A DNA stretch of 44,661 bases, taken from contig JADYYS010000062.1 of assembly GCA_020853525.1 (NCBI GenBank), positions 1 to 44,661 of the forward strand. The letters are read 5' to 3'. The stretch's first letter is position 1. Each line of letters begins with the position of its first letter. Positions 33,828 through 44,016 of this stretch are shown here, one piece after another. Under the pieces are notes generated by a model. That model had not been told where the DNA came from, did no database searches, and worked only from the letters and a program-made list of their open reading frames with translations. This DNA is from Ardenticatenales bacterium (GTDB taxonomy: Bacteria > Chloroflexota > Anaerolineae > Epilineales > Epilineaceae). A program made the position numbers and the translations under genes.

Positions 33828-34175
33828 ATGCCCGATTCCATCTCGGCCCTGTTGCCCGCCCTCGGCGCGCTGTGCGGCGGCGCGTTGGCGCTGCTCGTGT
33901 TCAGCGTCGGGTTCTGGACGGCCCGCGACGCCGCCGCCCGGACGCGCGACCGGGCGCTGCGGCTGCTGTCCGTCCTGCTCGTGCTGGTGTTGCCCGGCAT
34001 CGGCAGCGTGATCTACCTGCTGCTCCGGCCGCGCGAGACCTTGTCCGACCGCTACGAGCGCGAGATGGTCGAGGAGATCCTGGCGCGCGAGATCAGCCTG
34101 GCGGCGCTGGCTCGGCGACAGAAGGCGCCGGTGGTGACATCGTCGGCGGGCGGGCAGACGACGGGCGTCGATTGA
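33828..34175 (+). CDS. Small membrane protein with cytoplasmic tail
   Basis: The 115-residue protein has two hydrophobic helices (LLPALGALCGGALALLVFSVGFW and RLLSVLLVLVLPGIGSVIYLLLRP) and a charged helix (LSDRYEREMVEEILAREISLAALARRQ) suited to coiled-coil contact. The end of the second helix (PGIGSVIYLLLRP) recalls the PLDc_N membrane domain (PLLGPLLYLL), but there is no phospholipase domain. The function is unknown. The ATG at 33828 has only a weak SD (AAAGGT, 13 bases upstream). The gene reads away from dnaB from the TATAAT at 33746 and ends before a bidirectional hairpin. Confidence 0.6.
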   Translation: MPDSISALLPALGALCGGALALLVFSVGFWTARDAAARTRDRALRLLSVLLVLVLPGIGSVIYLLLRPRETLSDRYEREMVEEILAREISLAALARRQKAPVVTSSAGGQTTGVD

Positions 34176-34258
34176 CGACGGGCGAATGACGACGTGGGGG
34201 CGACGCATGCGTCGGCCGGTCTTGGTTGGCCGTGCCGGTGGCTATACGGGTGGCCTAA

Positions 34259-34280
34259 GGGCGACGCGTTCGCGTCGCCC
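34259..34280. terminator. Bidirectional hairpin terminator
   Basis: GGGCGACGCG (34259-34268) pairs with CGCGTCGCCC (34271-34280) around a two-base turn. It lies between the stops of the convergent small membrane protein and thioredoxin genes and abuts the latter's stop at 34281. No T-run follows. Confidence 0.6.
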
Positions 34281-35126
34281 CTACGAGGCCGGTTCCTCGA
34301 GGCCCAATACCTTGCGGACTTCGTGGTCCAGCGTGGCGTTGTTCGGGAACATGCCGGTGTGCACCAAGCGGACGACGCCCTCGGTGTCGATGAGGAACGT
34401 CGCCGGGAGGCCGTAGACGCTCCAGTCGTTCTGGAGTTGGTAGGCGGCGTCGCCCCACAGGATCGGGAACGTCAGGCCGCTCTGCGTGACGTAGCGCTGG
34501 ATCGTTTCCTCGGCCATGCTCGGCGGCACCTTCTCGCCGCCGTCGACGGCCAGCAGCACGAGTCCCTGGTCCTTGTAGTTGTCGTGCGCCTTCTGCAGCC
34601 ACGGCATCTCCCGCCGGCACGGCGGGCACCACGTGGCCCAGAAGTTCACGAGCACCGTCTTGCCGGCGTGCGACGACAGGCTGACGTCCTCGCCGCTGTC
34701 GAGCTGCGTGAGCGTGAAGTCCGGCACCGGCTTGTCGAGAAGCGGGTGGGACACCTCGCGCAGCGGGAAGATCGTCGGGTCGTTGTCGAGGTCGGGCTGG
34801 GCGTACGGGTCCACTCCGGCGTCGGTGATCCCGGAGCTGCCCGTCAGCGGCATCGGCCGGCCGTCCGGGCCGATCACGACGACCTGGCTGGTCGGCACGG
34901 CGACGACCGGTGAAGGAGAGGGCAGCGTCTCGACGACCTTGCTGCCGCCGATCATCCGTCCGAGATACCAGCCGGCGACGACGACCGCCACCGCCAGGAC
35001 GGGCAGGAGCAGTGCCTGCCAGCCGATCTCGATGACACGCTCGTCCGGGGTGTCGAGCTGAGCTGCACTTCCCAGTGGCGCACTGCCCCGTGTCGCGTCG
35101 ACCGCCGCTGCTTGGGTCTCATCCAT
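34281..35126 (-). CDS. Membrane-tethered thioredoxin-fold protein (TlpA/ResA-like)
   Basis: The 281-residue protein has one N-terminal helix (ALLLPVLAVAVVVAGWYLG, about 38-56), a linker, and a thioredoxin fold with the WCPPC active site in NFWATWCPPCRREMPWLQKAH and the cis-Pro loop VYGLPATFLID. TlpA/ResA proteins reduce disulfides outside the membrane, often of apocytochrome c. AGGAG lies six bases before the ATG. A c-type cytochrome at 9138 could be a client, but this is only inference. The neighbouring divergent gene is a DsbA-like lipoprotein, so the pair may form a thiol redox module. Confidence 0.9.
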   Translation of the reverse strand: MDETQAAAVDATRGSAPLGSAAQLDTPDERVIEIGWQALLLPVLAVAVVVAGWYLGRMIGGSKVVETLPSPSPVVAVPTSQVVVIGPDGRPMPLTGSSGITDAGVDPYAQPDLDNDPTIFPLREVSHPLLDKPVPDFTLTQLDSGEDVSLSSHAGKTVLVNFWATWCPPCRREMPWLQKAHDNYKDQGLVLLAVDGGEKVPPSMAEETIQRYVTQSGLTFPILWGDAAYQLQNDWSVYGLPATFLIDTEGVVRLVHTGMFPNNATLDHEVRKVLGLEEPAS

Positions 35127-35161
35127 CGTTGTCTCCTGATCCGAATCCGTCCAGCCGAGCG

Positions 35162-35167
35162 ATGATA
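35162..35167 (-). promoter_or_regulatory. -10 box of the thioredoxin gene
   Basis: TATCAT on the minus strand, 36 bases before the ATG at 35126. No clear -35. Confidence 0.35.
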
Positions 35168-35206
35168 GCATACGGTCGGAGATGCCGGCCCGCGGACGCG
35201 ACGCCG

Positions 35207-35237
35207 TTGTCGATCCGTGCGCGCCGCGCCCTATAAT
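35207..35237 (+). promoter_or_regulatory. Promoter of the DsbA-like lipoprotein gene
   Basis: TTGTCG (35207-35212) and a perfect TATAAT (35232-35237) are 19 bases apart, slightly long. The start codon lies about 38 bases after the -10. Confidence 0.6.
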
Positions 35238-35274
35238 GGACCGGTCCACGCCCCGCCAAGAGGAGTCTGAACGC

Positions 35275-36162
35275 GTGAAATCATCTGTCGTGCCGGCGCT
35301 GCTCATGGCGGCCCTGCTGTTGGCCCCGGCGGCGTGCGGCGGCGGGGCGTCCAAGTCGGATGAGGGCGGAACGGCGACGGCAGGCGCCGATGCGGCCGCC
35401 GCTTCGACGCCGATGAGCGGCACGCTGGCCGCCGACATCGGCGAGGCGATGGCATCCGATGGGGAGGGTACGCCCGAGCCGACGCCGAACGCCACGGTCG
35501 AGAAGCTGGCCGAGACATTCACGCTGCCGGAGGCCGGCGACGCCGACGCGCCGCTCCTGATCATGGAGTTCTCGGACTACCGCTGTCCGTACTGCAGGCA
35601 GTTCTTCGACGAGACGATGCCGTCACTGCGCAAGGACTGGATCGAGACCGGCAAGGCCAAGCTGCAGTTCTTCGATCTCCCGCTGACGATGCACGGCTTC
35701 CCGGCCGTCATCGGCGCCGAGGCTGCGCACTGCGCCGGCGAGCAGGGCGCGTACTGGGCGATGCACGATGCGCTGTACGCGTCGTTCGACGACCTGACCG
35801 AAGCTGCCGACGCCCAGGACGAGGCCGACTCGATGGCCGAGATCCTGAAGGTGGCCGAGGATGTCGAAGGGGTCGACATCGACAAGCTGACGGCGTGCGT
35901 CGAGTCCCAGCAGTACCGCCCGATCGTCAAGGAGCTGGCCGATACTGCGCTCGAGCGCGAGATCAACGGCACGCCGTGGTTCATCCTGCTTGCCGGCGAC
36001 CACGCCGAGCAGATCCCGGGCTACGTGGACTACGAGACGATGCTGCCGCTCCTGGAGCGCGAGTACAGCCGCGCCCTCGGCACGCCGATCCCGACGGACA
36101 CGCCGGCGCCGGCCACGCCGACGTCCGCGGTGACGGCGGAGGCCACCGCAACCACCCCGTAG
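35275..36162 (+). CDS. DsbA-family thiol-disulfide lipoprotein
   Basis: The 295-residue product has a lipoprotein signal (SVVPALLMAALLLAPAAC, lipobox APAAC with Cys at 21), an Ala/Thr linker and a DsbA-like thioredoxin fold (about 80-270). The active site is CPYC in FSDYRCPYCRQFFDETMP, and the cis-Pro loop is EINGTPWFILLAG. These Bdb/DsbA-like proteins oxidise or isomerise disulfides in exported proteins. A GTG start is chosen because AGAGGAG lies nine bases before it and the signal begins there. A Thr/Pro tail follows. Many secreted proteins here are Cys-rich, giving plausible clients. Confidence 0.9.
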   Translation: MKSSVVPALLMAALLLAPAACGGGASKSDEGGTATAGADAAAASTPMSGTLAADIGEAMASDGEGTPEPTPNATVEKLAETFTLPEAGDADAPLLIMEFSDYRCPYCRQFFDETMPSLRKDWIETGKAKLQFFDLPLTMHGFPAVIGAEAAHCAGEQGAYWAMHDALYASFDDLTEAADAQDEADSMAEILKVAEDVEGVDIDKLTACVESQQYRPIVKELADTALEREINGTPWFILLAGDHAEQIPGYVDYETMLPLLEREYSRALGTPIPTDTPAPATPTSAVTAEATATTP

Positions 36163-36170
36163 GGGCACCT

Positions 36171-38395
<2,225 letters not shown>

Positions 38396-38549
38396 GTCGT
38401 GGGGGCGGCAAGAATCGAAGGTGGGGCGCGTCGGACGGCGGCGGGCACGCGACGGGCACGCGACGGGTTGGCGCGGGGATGCCGCGTGTCGATGGGGTGT
38501 CCGGCCGTGCGATACGGCTCGGCGACGAACCCAGTCGGCTGGGACGGAC

Positions 38550-38609
38550 GGAGCCATATGGAGTCGTCCTGCGAATCCGCCGGAATCGAGATGCGTTCCA
38601 TATGGCTCC
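38550..38609. repeat. 13-bp perfect inverted repeat related to the 22-bp repeats at 832-935
   Basis: GGAGCCATATGGA (38550-38562) and TCCATATGGCTCC (38597-38609) are exact inverted arms, each with the palindrome CCATATGG. The inner right part reads GGAATCGAGATGCG, like the GGAATCGCGC opening of the 22-bp units. It sits 90 bases upstream of the TIR gene, where a regulator could bind. Confidence 0.65.
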
Positions 38610-38700
38610 TCGGAGGGGAACCGGCGGCAATTCCGGCGGCGCAATCCGGCGAAAGGACGCGCGTGCATGTGCGGCGGGGGTGCGATACCATCGTCGGCCG

Positions 38701-41700
38701 ATGCGTGTCTTCATCAGCCACTCGTCGGCCGACAAGCCCGCCGTCTTGGCGCTGGCCGAAGCGCTGCACGCCGCCGGGCTGGACGTGTGGCTGGACAAGT
38801 GGGAAATCAGCGCCGGCGATGACATCGTAACGAGCATCAACGATGGACTCGAGGAGGCGGACGCGGGGATCGTCGTCTTCTCCGAGCACTCGCGCGGCAG
38901 TCGATGGGTCGAGGCCGAAGTCAGCTTCCTGACGTACGTGCGGATTCAGGAAGGCAGGCTCCTCATCCCGGTCATCGTGGGCGAGTCTGCCTATGTGCCG
39001 CCGCTCCTGCGGCCACTGGCCAGGCGTCGGATCGACGAGACGGATGCGATCATCGATCGGTTGCGCGGACACATCGCGAAACCGCCCACGGTGCGGCGTC
39101 CGGAGGCAGGGGACGTCGTGCGGACGGTCATCGCCGTGGTGCGCGACGGCGACAGCGGGCTCCGCGTGTCGTTGCGGATCGGTGACGCTGCGCCGACCGC
39201 GGAATGGTCCGTGGCGTACGGTGCCTTCCCCCGTACGCTTGCCGCCGCCCAGATGGCGTTCCTGCAAGGGATGCGCGCCGGCGTGCGGCGCACACCGGAC
39301 GACGTGGTGCGCCAGGAACTGGACTCCGTCGTCGTCACGCTCGGGCGAGAGCTGCGCGGTTTGTGCCTGCCGGGTGACATCGGGGCGGCGTTGACGAACC
39401 TCGTGGACGGCAGCGGCGTCGGCACGACGGTCGAGGTCGTGTTCGAGGCGGACCACCCGCGCCTGCTCGGCCTGCCGTTCGAGGCGCTGCGCCTGCCGGA
39501 CGACCGGGTGCTGGCCACGCAGCCGAACGTCGTCGTGATGCGGCGGCCCGTCGGGCTGGCGGCGACCGCGCGCGAGCCGATGGCGGCTCCGCTGAAGATC
39601 CTGGTGGCGGTTGGGGCACCGGACGAGGGTCCTTCGGCCGGGGCGGTGCTCGACCAGGAGCGCGAGCTGCAGAACATCCTCGACGCGGTCGAGCCGGCGC
39701 AGCGGCTGGAGAACTTCGAGGTGCGCATCCTGGAAGTCGGCCATCCGGATGTCATCGCCGACGCGGCGAGGGCGGATGCCTATCATGTCCTCCACCTATC
39801 CTGCCACGGCCTGCCGGGCGCGCTGCAGCTGGAGGATGAGGACGGACATGCGGTTCTCGTCGATGCCGCGGGGCTACTCGACCCGATCCGCGAGTCCGGC
39901 CGCCCGCTGCCGCTCGTACTCCTGAACGCCTGCCACGGTGGGGTCGACGATCGCCAGACGGCGAGCCTGGCGGAGGAACTCCTGCGCGGCGGCGTGCCGG
40001 CGGTGCTGGCGATGCAGACGTCCGTCTCGGATGTGTACGCCACACGCCTGGCCTACGAGTTCTATCGCAGCCTGGCGGACCGTGAGCAGATGCTCCCGAG
40101 CCGCGCCCTCGCCGACGCGCGGCGGGCACTGGAGCGCGAGCGGCAGGCGGCGATCGGGCGCGGTGCCGGCATCGAGGAGTCGCAGCCGGAGTACGCCACG
40201 GCGAGCCTCTTCGTCGCCGGTGAGGAGCGCCCGCTGGCCGATTTCACGCTGGACAAGGTCCCGCTGCGTGTGCGACCCGTCCACATGCTGGAAGGTCCGG
40301 TGCCACAACTCTCCATCGGCGACCTCATCGGCCGCCGGCGGGAACTGCGCGATGCGCTGCGCGTGCTGCGCGACGGCTCGGGGCAGCGCAAGGGTGTTGT
40401 CTTCACCGGGATCGGCGGCGTAGGCAAGAGTGCGGTGGCTGGGCGTGCAATGCAGCGTCTCTCCGAGGACGGCTGGTTGGTGGCGGCGCACGTCGGGCGC
40501 CTGGGACTGGCGCCGGTCGCGCAGGCGTTGGGCGGCGCGCTGATCCTGACTCCGTCGAGGCAGATGAAGGAGGTTGGCCAGCGGCTCCTGACAGCCGACG
40601 CGAGCGACCCCGAGCGGCTGTCGCTGCTCGCCACCGTGCTTGCCCAGGCGCCGATCGTCCTGGTGCTGGACGACTTCGAGCAGAACCTCGCCTCGGGCGG
40701 CGGCGCCTTCGCGGATGGCGACCTGATGGCGCTGTTCGCGTTCATCGTCAGCAATTGCCGGCGTTCCCGCCTGCTCGTCACGTGCCGCTACCCCGTCTCC
40801 GGCCATGACGTCGACCTGCACCGCATCCCGATCGGCCCGCTTAGCGCCGCCGAGACACGCAAGCTGCTGCAACGTCTGCCCGCGCTGCGCGGCGTACCGA
40901 CGGCCGAACTGGCGGCGGCGCTCAAGTCGATCGGCCGTCACCCGCGGATGCTGGAGTTCCTGGACGCCTTGCTTCGCGCCGACGGCCAAGGGCGCCTGCC
41001 GCATGTCACGACGAAGTTGCGGGCGGTCTTGGCCCAGAGCGGGATCGACCCGCAGCAGCTTCCTGCCTCCACCGACGAGCGAGTCCAAGCGGCACTGCTG
41101 GCCGGATCACGCGACGTATTCCTCGACGAGCTGCTCGCCATCGCCCGCCGAGACGGTGCGGATGAGGTGCTGCTTCAGGTGGCCGTCTCAAACCTCCCGG
41201 TCGAGCCGGCTGGCGTGGCGCGCATGATGGCGGATGATCCGGCTGACGAAGGAGACATCGCCGCGGTCGACACCAATCTAGAACGACTCGTCGACCTGTC
41301 GCTGATCCATCGATTCCCGGATCGCTCGGTTTGGGTCCACCGGTGGACGGCGGCCGGCTTGCGCTTGCTGGCAGCTGGAAGTGACGAACGTCATGCAGTG
41401 CGTTGCCGGCGAGCGGCGGCGTATCGAATGTGGCGGGTTGACCATGAGTCGAAAAGCGTCGATGACGGCGTGGAGGGACTTAGGAACTTCCTGGCGGCCG
41501 GCGCAAGCGATGAGGCTGTCGCTGTTGCAGGCGGACTCTTCTCGTACTTCGAACGCAGCCACCAGTCGATGGCCACCGCCGCAGTTGCGTCCGAAGTCGT
41601 CGATGCGCTACCTGAGTCACATCCGGCCTTCGCGAGTGTCGCCGATCGGCAAGCCCAGGCACTGCTCGCCCTTGGCATGACGAACGAGGCGCATGGAACA

Positions 41701-42090
41701 TACGTGCGCCTGCTCCAACGGTTCGAGCGGCTGGCGGCGGCGGAGCCGGATCGGGCGGACTACCAGCGGGACCTGTCGGTGTCGTACGAGCGAATGGGCG
41801 ACCTGTACCGCGCGTTGGGGCAGGGGGAGCAGGCGCGGGATGCGTACGGCAAGTCGCTGGCGATCCGAGAGCGGCTGGCGGCGGCGGAGCCGGATCGGGC
41901 GGACTACCAGATCGACTTGGTCCACTCGCTCTGGCGCCTGGCGGCGGCTGACCGTGAGGGCGGGGGAAGCCTGCTCGTTCGGGGGCGCGAGATACTGCTG
42001 GCCATGAGGCAGCGTGGTGCGCTGACGCCGGCCGATGAGGGGATGATCGAGTGGATCGAGGGGTTGATCAGCGAGCACGGGAAGGCATGA
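38701..42090 (+). CDS. TIR-CHAT-STAND NTPase-TPR protein (predicted immune/cell-death switch)
   Basis: The 1129-residue protein joins four modules. Residues 1-130 form a TIR domain (MRVFISHSSADKPAVLALAE, LDVWLDKWEISAGD, SRWVEAEVSFL, with a candidate catalytic Glu). About 280-500 is a CHAT caspase-like domain with His369 (LHLSCHG) and Cys411 (LLNACHGG). About 535-800 is a STAND/NB-ARC-type NTPase: GRRREL, Walker A GIGGVGKS (570-577), Walker B LVLDDFE (Asp657, Asp658), and RLLVTCRYP. The end has TPR repeats that include two copies of ERLAAAEPDRADYQ. TIR domains in such proteins can cleave NAD+, CHAT domains are proteases, and STAND units switch on ligand binding, so an anti-phage or regulated-death role is inferred. 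No SD precedes the ATG; a near -10 suggests a leaderless mRNA. Confidence 0.88.
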   Translation: MRVFISHSSADKPAVLALAEALHAAGLDVWLDKWEISAGDDIVTSINDGLEEADAGIVVFSEHSRGSRWVEAEVSFLTYVRIQEGRLLIPVIVGESAYVPPLLRPLARRRIDETDAIIDRLRGHIAKPPTVRRPEAGDVVRTVIAVVRDGDSGLRVSLRIGDAAPTAEWSVAYGAFPRTLAAAQMAFLQGMRAGVRRTPDDVVRQELDSVVVTLGRELRGLCLPGDIGAALTNLVDGSGVGTTVEVVFEADHPRLLGLPFEALRLPDDRVLATQPNVVVMRRPVGLAATAREPMAAPLKILVAVGAPDEGPSAGAVLDQERELQNILDAVEPAQRLENFEVRILEVGHPDVIADAARADAYHVLHLSCHGLPGALQLEDEDGHAVLVDAAGLLDPIRESGRPLPLVLLNACHGGVDDRQTASLAEELLRGGVPAVLAMQTSVSDVYATRLAYEFYRSLADREQMLPSRALADARRALERERQAAIGRGAGIEESQPEYATASLFVAGEERPLADFTLDKVPLRVRPVHMLEGPVPQLSIGDLIGRRRELRDALRVLRDGSGQRKGVVFTGIGGVGKSAVAGRAMQRLSEDGWLVAAHVGRLGLAPVAQALGGALILTPSRQMKEVGQRLLTADASDPERLSLLATVLAQAPIVLVLDDFEQNLASGGGAFADGDLMALFAFIVSNCRRSRLLVTCRYPVSGHDVDLHRIPIGPLSAAETRKLLQRLPALRGVPTAELAAALKSIGRHPRMLEFLDALLRADGQGRLPHVTTKLRAVLAQSGIDPQQLPASTDERVQAALLAGSRDVFLDELLAIARRDGADEVLLQVAVSNLPVEPAGVARMMADDPADEGDIAAVDTNLERLVDLSLIHRFPDRSVWVHRWTAAGLRLLAAGSDERHAVRCRRAAAYRMWRVDHESKSVDDGVEGLRNFLAAGASDEAVAVAGGLFSYFERSHQSMATAAVASEVVDALPESHPAFASVADRQAQALLALGMTNEAHGTYVRLLQRFERLAAAEPDRADYQRDLSVSYERMGDLYRALGQGEQARDAYGKSLAIRERLAAAEPDRADYQIDLVHSLWRLAAADREGGGSLLVRGREILLAMRQRGALTPADEGMIEWIEGLISEHGKA
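41725..41910 (+). repeat. Identical 42-bp repeats within the TPR coding region
   Basis: The segment 41725-41766 recurs without change at 41869-41910, 144 bases (48 codons) later. It codes for ERLAAAEPDRADYQ in each TPR unit. DNA identity among neighbouring protein repeats implies recent duplication or gene conversion, and repeat-number change is likely. Confidence 0.85.
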
Positions 42091-42192
42091 GCAGCGCGAA
42101 GGCGAGCGTGAAAGGCGTGGAACGGTGGGAGGGATGAGGTCAAGCCGCACATGTGCGTCTCCGGCCACGGCCGAGTCGGGGTTGGCACGCTG

Positions 42193-42576
42193 ATGGACCG
42201 CTACCTCCTCGTCGCCGCCGGCGCCGCGCTCGGCGGGATGGCGCGCTACGCCCTTTCCAGCGCTGCTCAGCGCGCGTTCGGCGGCGGCTTCCCGTACGGG
42301 ACGCTTACCGTCAACGTGATCGGGTGTTTCTGCGCGGGAGCGCTCGTGACGGTGCTGGCGGCGCGGGGATTGGCGGCCGACGGGGCGCGGTTGTTTGCGC
42401 TCGTCGGCGTGCTCGGCGGGTTCACGACGTTCTCGGCGTTCGGAGTCGAGACGGATGCCCTCTGGGCGTCGGGTGACGCCGGCCAGGCGCTCGGCAACGT
42501 GGCGGCGAATGTTGTCCTTGGGGTGGGGGCGGTAGCGGCGGGCCGGGTGTTGGCGCGCTTGGTCGGATGGGGGTGA
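42193..42576 (+). CDS. crcB: Fluoride exporter FluC/CrcB
   Basis: The 127-residue protein has four helices and the CrcB hallmarks: AGAALGGMARYALS, FPYGTLTVNVIGCFCAGAL and GVLGGFTTFSAFGVETD, which includes the Phe-box and GGFTTFS turn of dual-topology fluoride channels. Two subunits assemble in opposite orientation to expel fluoride. The ATG at 42193 is chosen because the helix starts there. The 100 bases upstream do not show the fluoride riboswitch pattern I would expect. It lies 102 bases after the TIR-CHAT-STAND gene on the same strand. Confidence 0.93.
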   Translation: MDRYLLVAAGAALGGMARYALSSAAQRAFGGGFPYGTLTVNVIGCFCAGALVTVLAARGLAADGARLFALVGVLGGFTTFSAFGVETDALWASGDAGQALGNVAANVVLGVGAVAAGRVLARLVGWG

Positions 42577-42761
42577 CGGCAGCCGCCGTTCTCGCGGAGG
42601 ACGGACGGGCGCACGACGGCGCCGCGCGTCGGGCAATCAGCGGGCGCGCGGCGGTTTCGTGGCGTTCGGCGGGCTGCGCGGGGCGGTATGCTCGGCGCGT
42701 GTCCGCACACCTGCTCTTACCACACTCCGCGGGCACGTCACGAAATGAAGGTTCGATTCCC

Positions 42762-43190
42762 ATGGCCACCTGGATCGAGGCGATCAACGCCTACCGCCCG
42801 CGCGTCTCCGGTGCGCCCCCGCTCGAACTGGATGAGCTGGCCGCCAAGCTGGCTGTCGGGACGCTCGTCACCAAGCCGATCGCCCTGATGGTCCTGCAGG
42901 AGCTGGCGCGTGTCGTCGCCGACCAGCTGCAGGCGGGCGTGAAGGTCCGGCTGCCGGGCCTCGGCATCTACAGTCCGCGTGTCCGGCTGGACGGGACGAT
43001 GTACCCGTCCGTGCGCGTGGACATGCTGCTTCGCCGCAGCCTCACCAGTGTCGACGCGTTCCACGGCGGCATCGTCCACCGCGAGTCGATCGGCATGGAC
43101 GTGGCGGCCGTGAAAGAGCGCTGGGACCGGGAGCATCCGGATGACCCGATGGAGCTGCCGTTGCAGGGGGCGGGCGGCAAGGCGGCGTAG
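42762..43190 (+). CDS. HU-like DNA-binding protein
   Basis: The 142-residue protein has a helix-rich first half (DELAAKLAVGTLVTKPIALMVLQELARVVADQLQAG) and a beta-arm-like part (VKVRLPGLGIYSPRVRLDGTMYPSVRVDM) in the HU/IHF fold order. It recalls the HU-like domain of DUF4469 and similar phage or genomic proteins, in which the helix-turn and GxG beta-arm bend DNA. The C-terminal 40 residues are unlike HU. GAAGG lies ten bases before the ATG. A 15-bp terminator hairpin follows. What DNA it organises is unknown. Confidence 0.65.
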   Translation: MATWIEAINAYRPRVSGAPPLELDELAAKLAVGTLVTKPIALMVLQELARVVADQLQAGVKVRLPGLGIYSPRVRLDGTMYPSVRVDMLLRRSLTSVDAFHGGIVHRESIGMDVAAVKERWDREHPDDPMELPLQGAGGKAA

Positions 43191-43276
43191 CGGTCGCCGG
43201 GAAGACACACGCCGTGCCGCCGGCCGCGGCGCGCCGGCGCATGGACATGGACAATTAACCCGCTTGGATCAGGGAG

Positions 43277-43311
43277 GAAGGGGGCCGTTCCGCAAGGGGC
43301 GGCCTTCTTTC
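43277..43311 (+). terminator. Terminator of the HU-like gene
   Basis: A 15-pair stem (G-T pairs included) runs from 43277 to 43310 around a GCAA tetraloop at 43292-43295. It ends in TTCTTTCT, a weak T-run. It lies 86 bases after the HU-like stop. Confidence 0.75.
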
Positions 43312-43443
43312 TGTGCGCCCGTGTATCCAGCCTGGAGCGCGCATCGCGATTCCGTCGGAGCCCCGCCCCGCCTCGAATCGGGCTACCATCCGAATGCAAT
43401 TCATCCCTTCGTGACGTGCCTACCCCCGACGACGGTCTCGCCC

Positions 43444-43935
43444 ATGTCGACGATCACCCCCCAATCCTTCACCGCATCCGTCACCGCCGCCGGCTCGCAA
43501 ACGTGCATCGTCCTGCCGTTCGACCCCAACGTTGCATGGAGCCCCAAGGGCCGCCATCACGTCTCGGGTACGATCGGCGGCTACGCGATCCGCGGCGAGC
43601 TGGACCGGGACACGCGTGCCGATGCGCGAGACGGCGACGCGGGCGCCTACTTTCTCGCCCTCGGTCCCACCTGGCGCCGCGACAACGGTCTGGACGTCGG
43701 CGCCACCGTCGACGTCGTCCTCGCGCCGGAAGGGCCGATCGGCGACCGGCTGGCGCCCGATCTGCGGGCCGCGCTCGACGCGGCGCCCGAGGCGAAGGCG
43801 TTCTTCGAGGCGCTGCCGACGTTTTATCGGAACAACTTCGCGCGTTGGATCGAGGACGCGAAGCGGCCGGCGACGCGGGCGGCGCGCGTGGTGGAGACGG
43901 TGCGGCTGGTGGGGGAGGGGCGGCGGGAGCGGTGA
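43444..43935 (+). CDS. DUF1905/YdeI-OmdA-like protein
   Basis: The 163-residue protein has a small beta-barrel (SFTASVTAAGSQTCIVLPFDPNVAW...VSGTIGGYAIRGEL) of the DUF1905 type, and a C-terminal YdeI/OmdA motif (FFEALPTFYRNNFARWIEDAKRPATRAARVVETVRLV). These are often fused; YdeI/OmdA proteins are linked to bacteriocin and antimicrobial-peptide resistance in some bacteria. A TACCAT -10-like box lies at 43384-43389. The next gene, an HD protein, begins about 80 bases later on the same strand. Confidence 0.78.
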   Translation: MSTITPQSFTASVTAAGSQTCIVLPFDPNVAWSPKGRHHVSGTIGGYAIRGELDRDTRADARDGDAGAYFLALGPTWRRDNGLDVGATVDVVLAPEGPIGDRLAPDLRAALDAAPEAKAFFEALPTFYRNNFARWIEDAKRPATRAARVVETVRLVGEGRRER

Positions 43936-44016
43936 CGATGAGGGTGCCCCGATGTCCTGTTGGACGTCGGCGAGATCCTGCGGCTGCGGTATCGAAATGT
44001 GGTGGAGAGATGGGTC

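Noticed and set aside
39874-41088. Minus-strand open frame inside the TIR-CHAT-STAND gene
   Set aside because: No SD, no domain, and it lies across a well-defined NTPase coding region.
42091-42192. Fluoride riboswitch before crcB
   Set aside because: I could not find the conserved GG-GATGG and pseudoknot pieces of that riboswitch in the upstream 100 bases; a covariance search would settle it.
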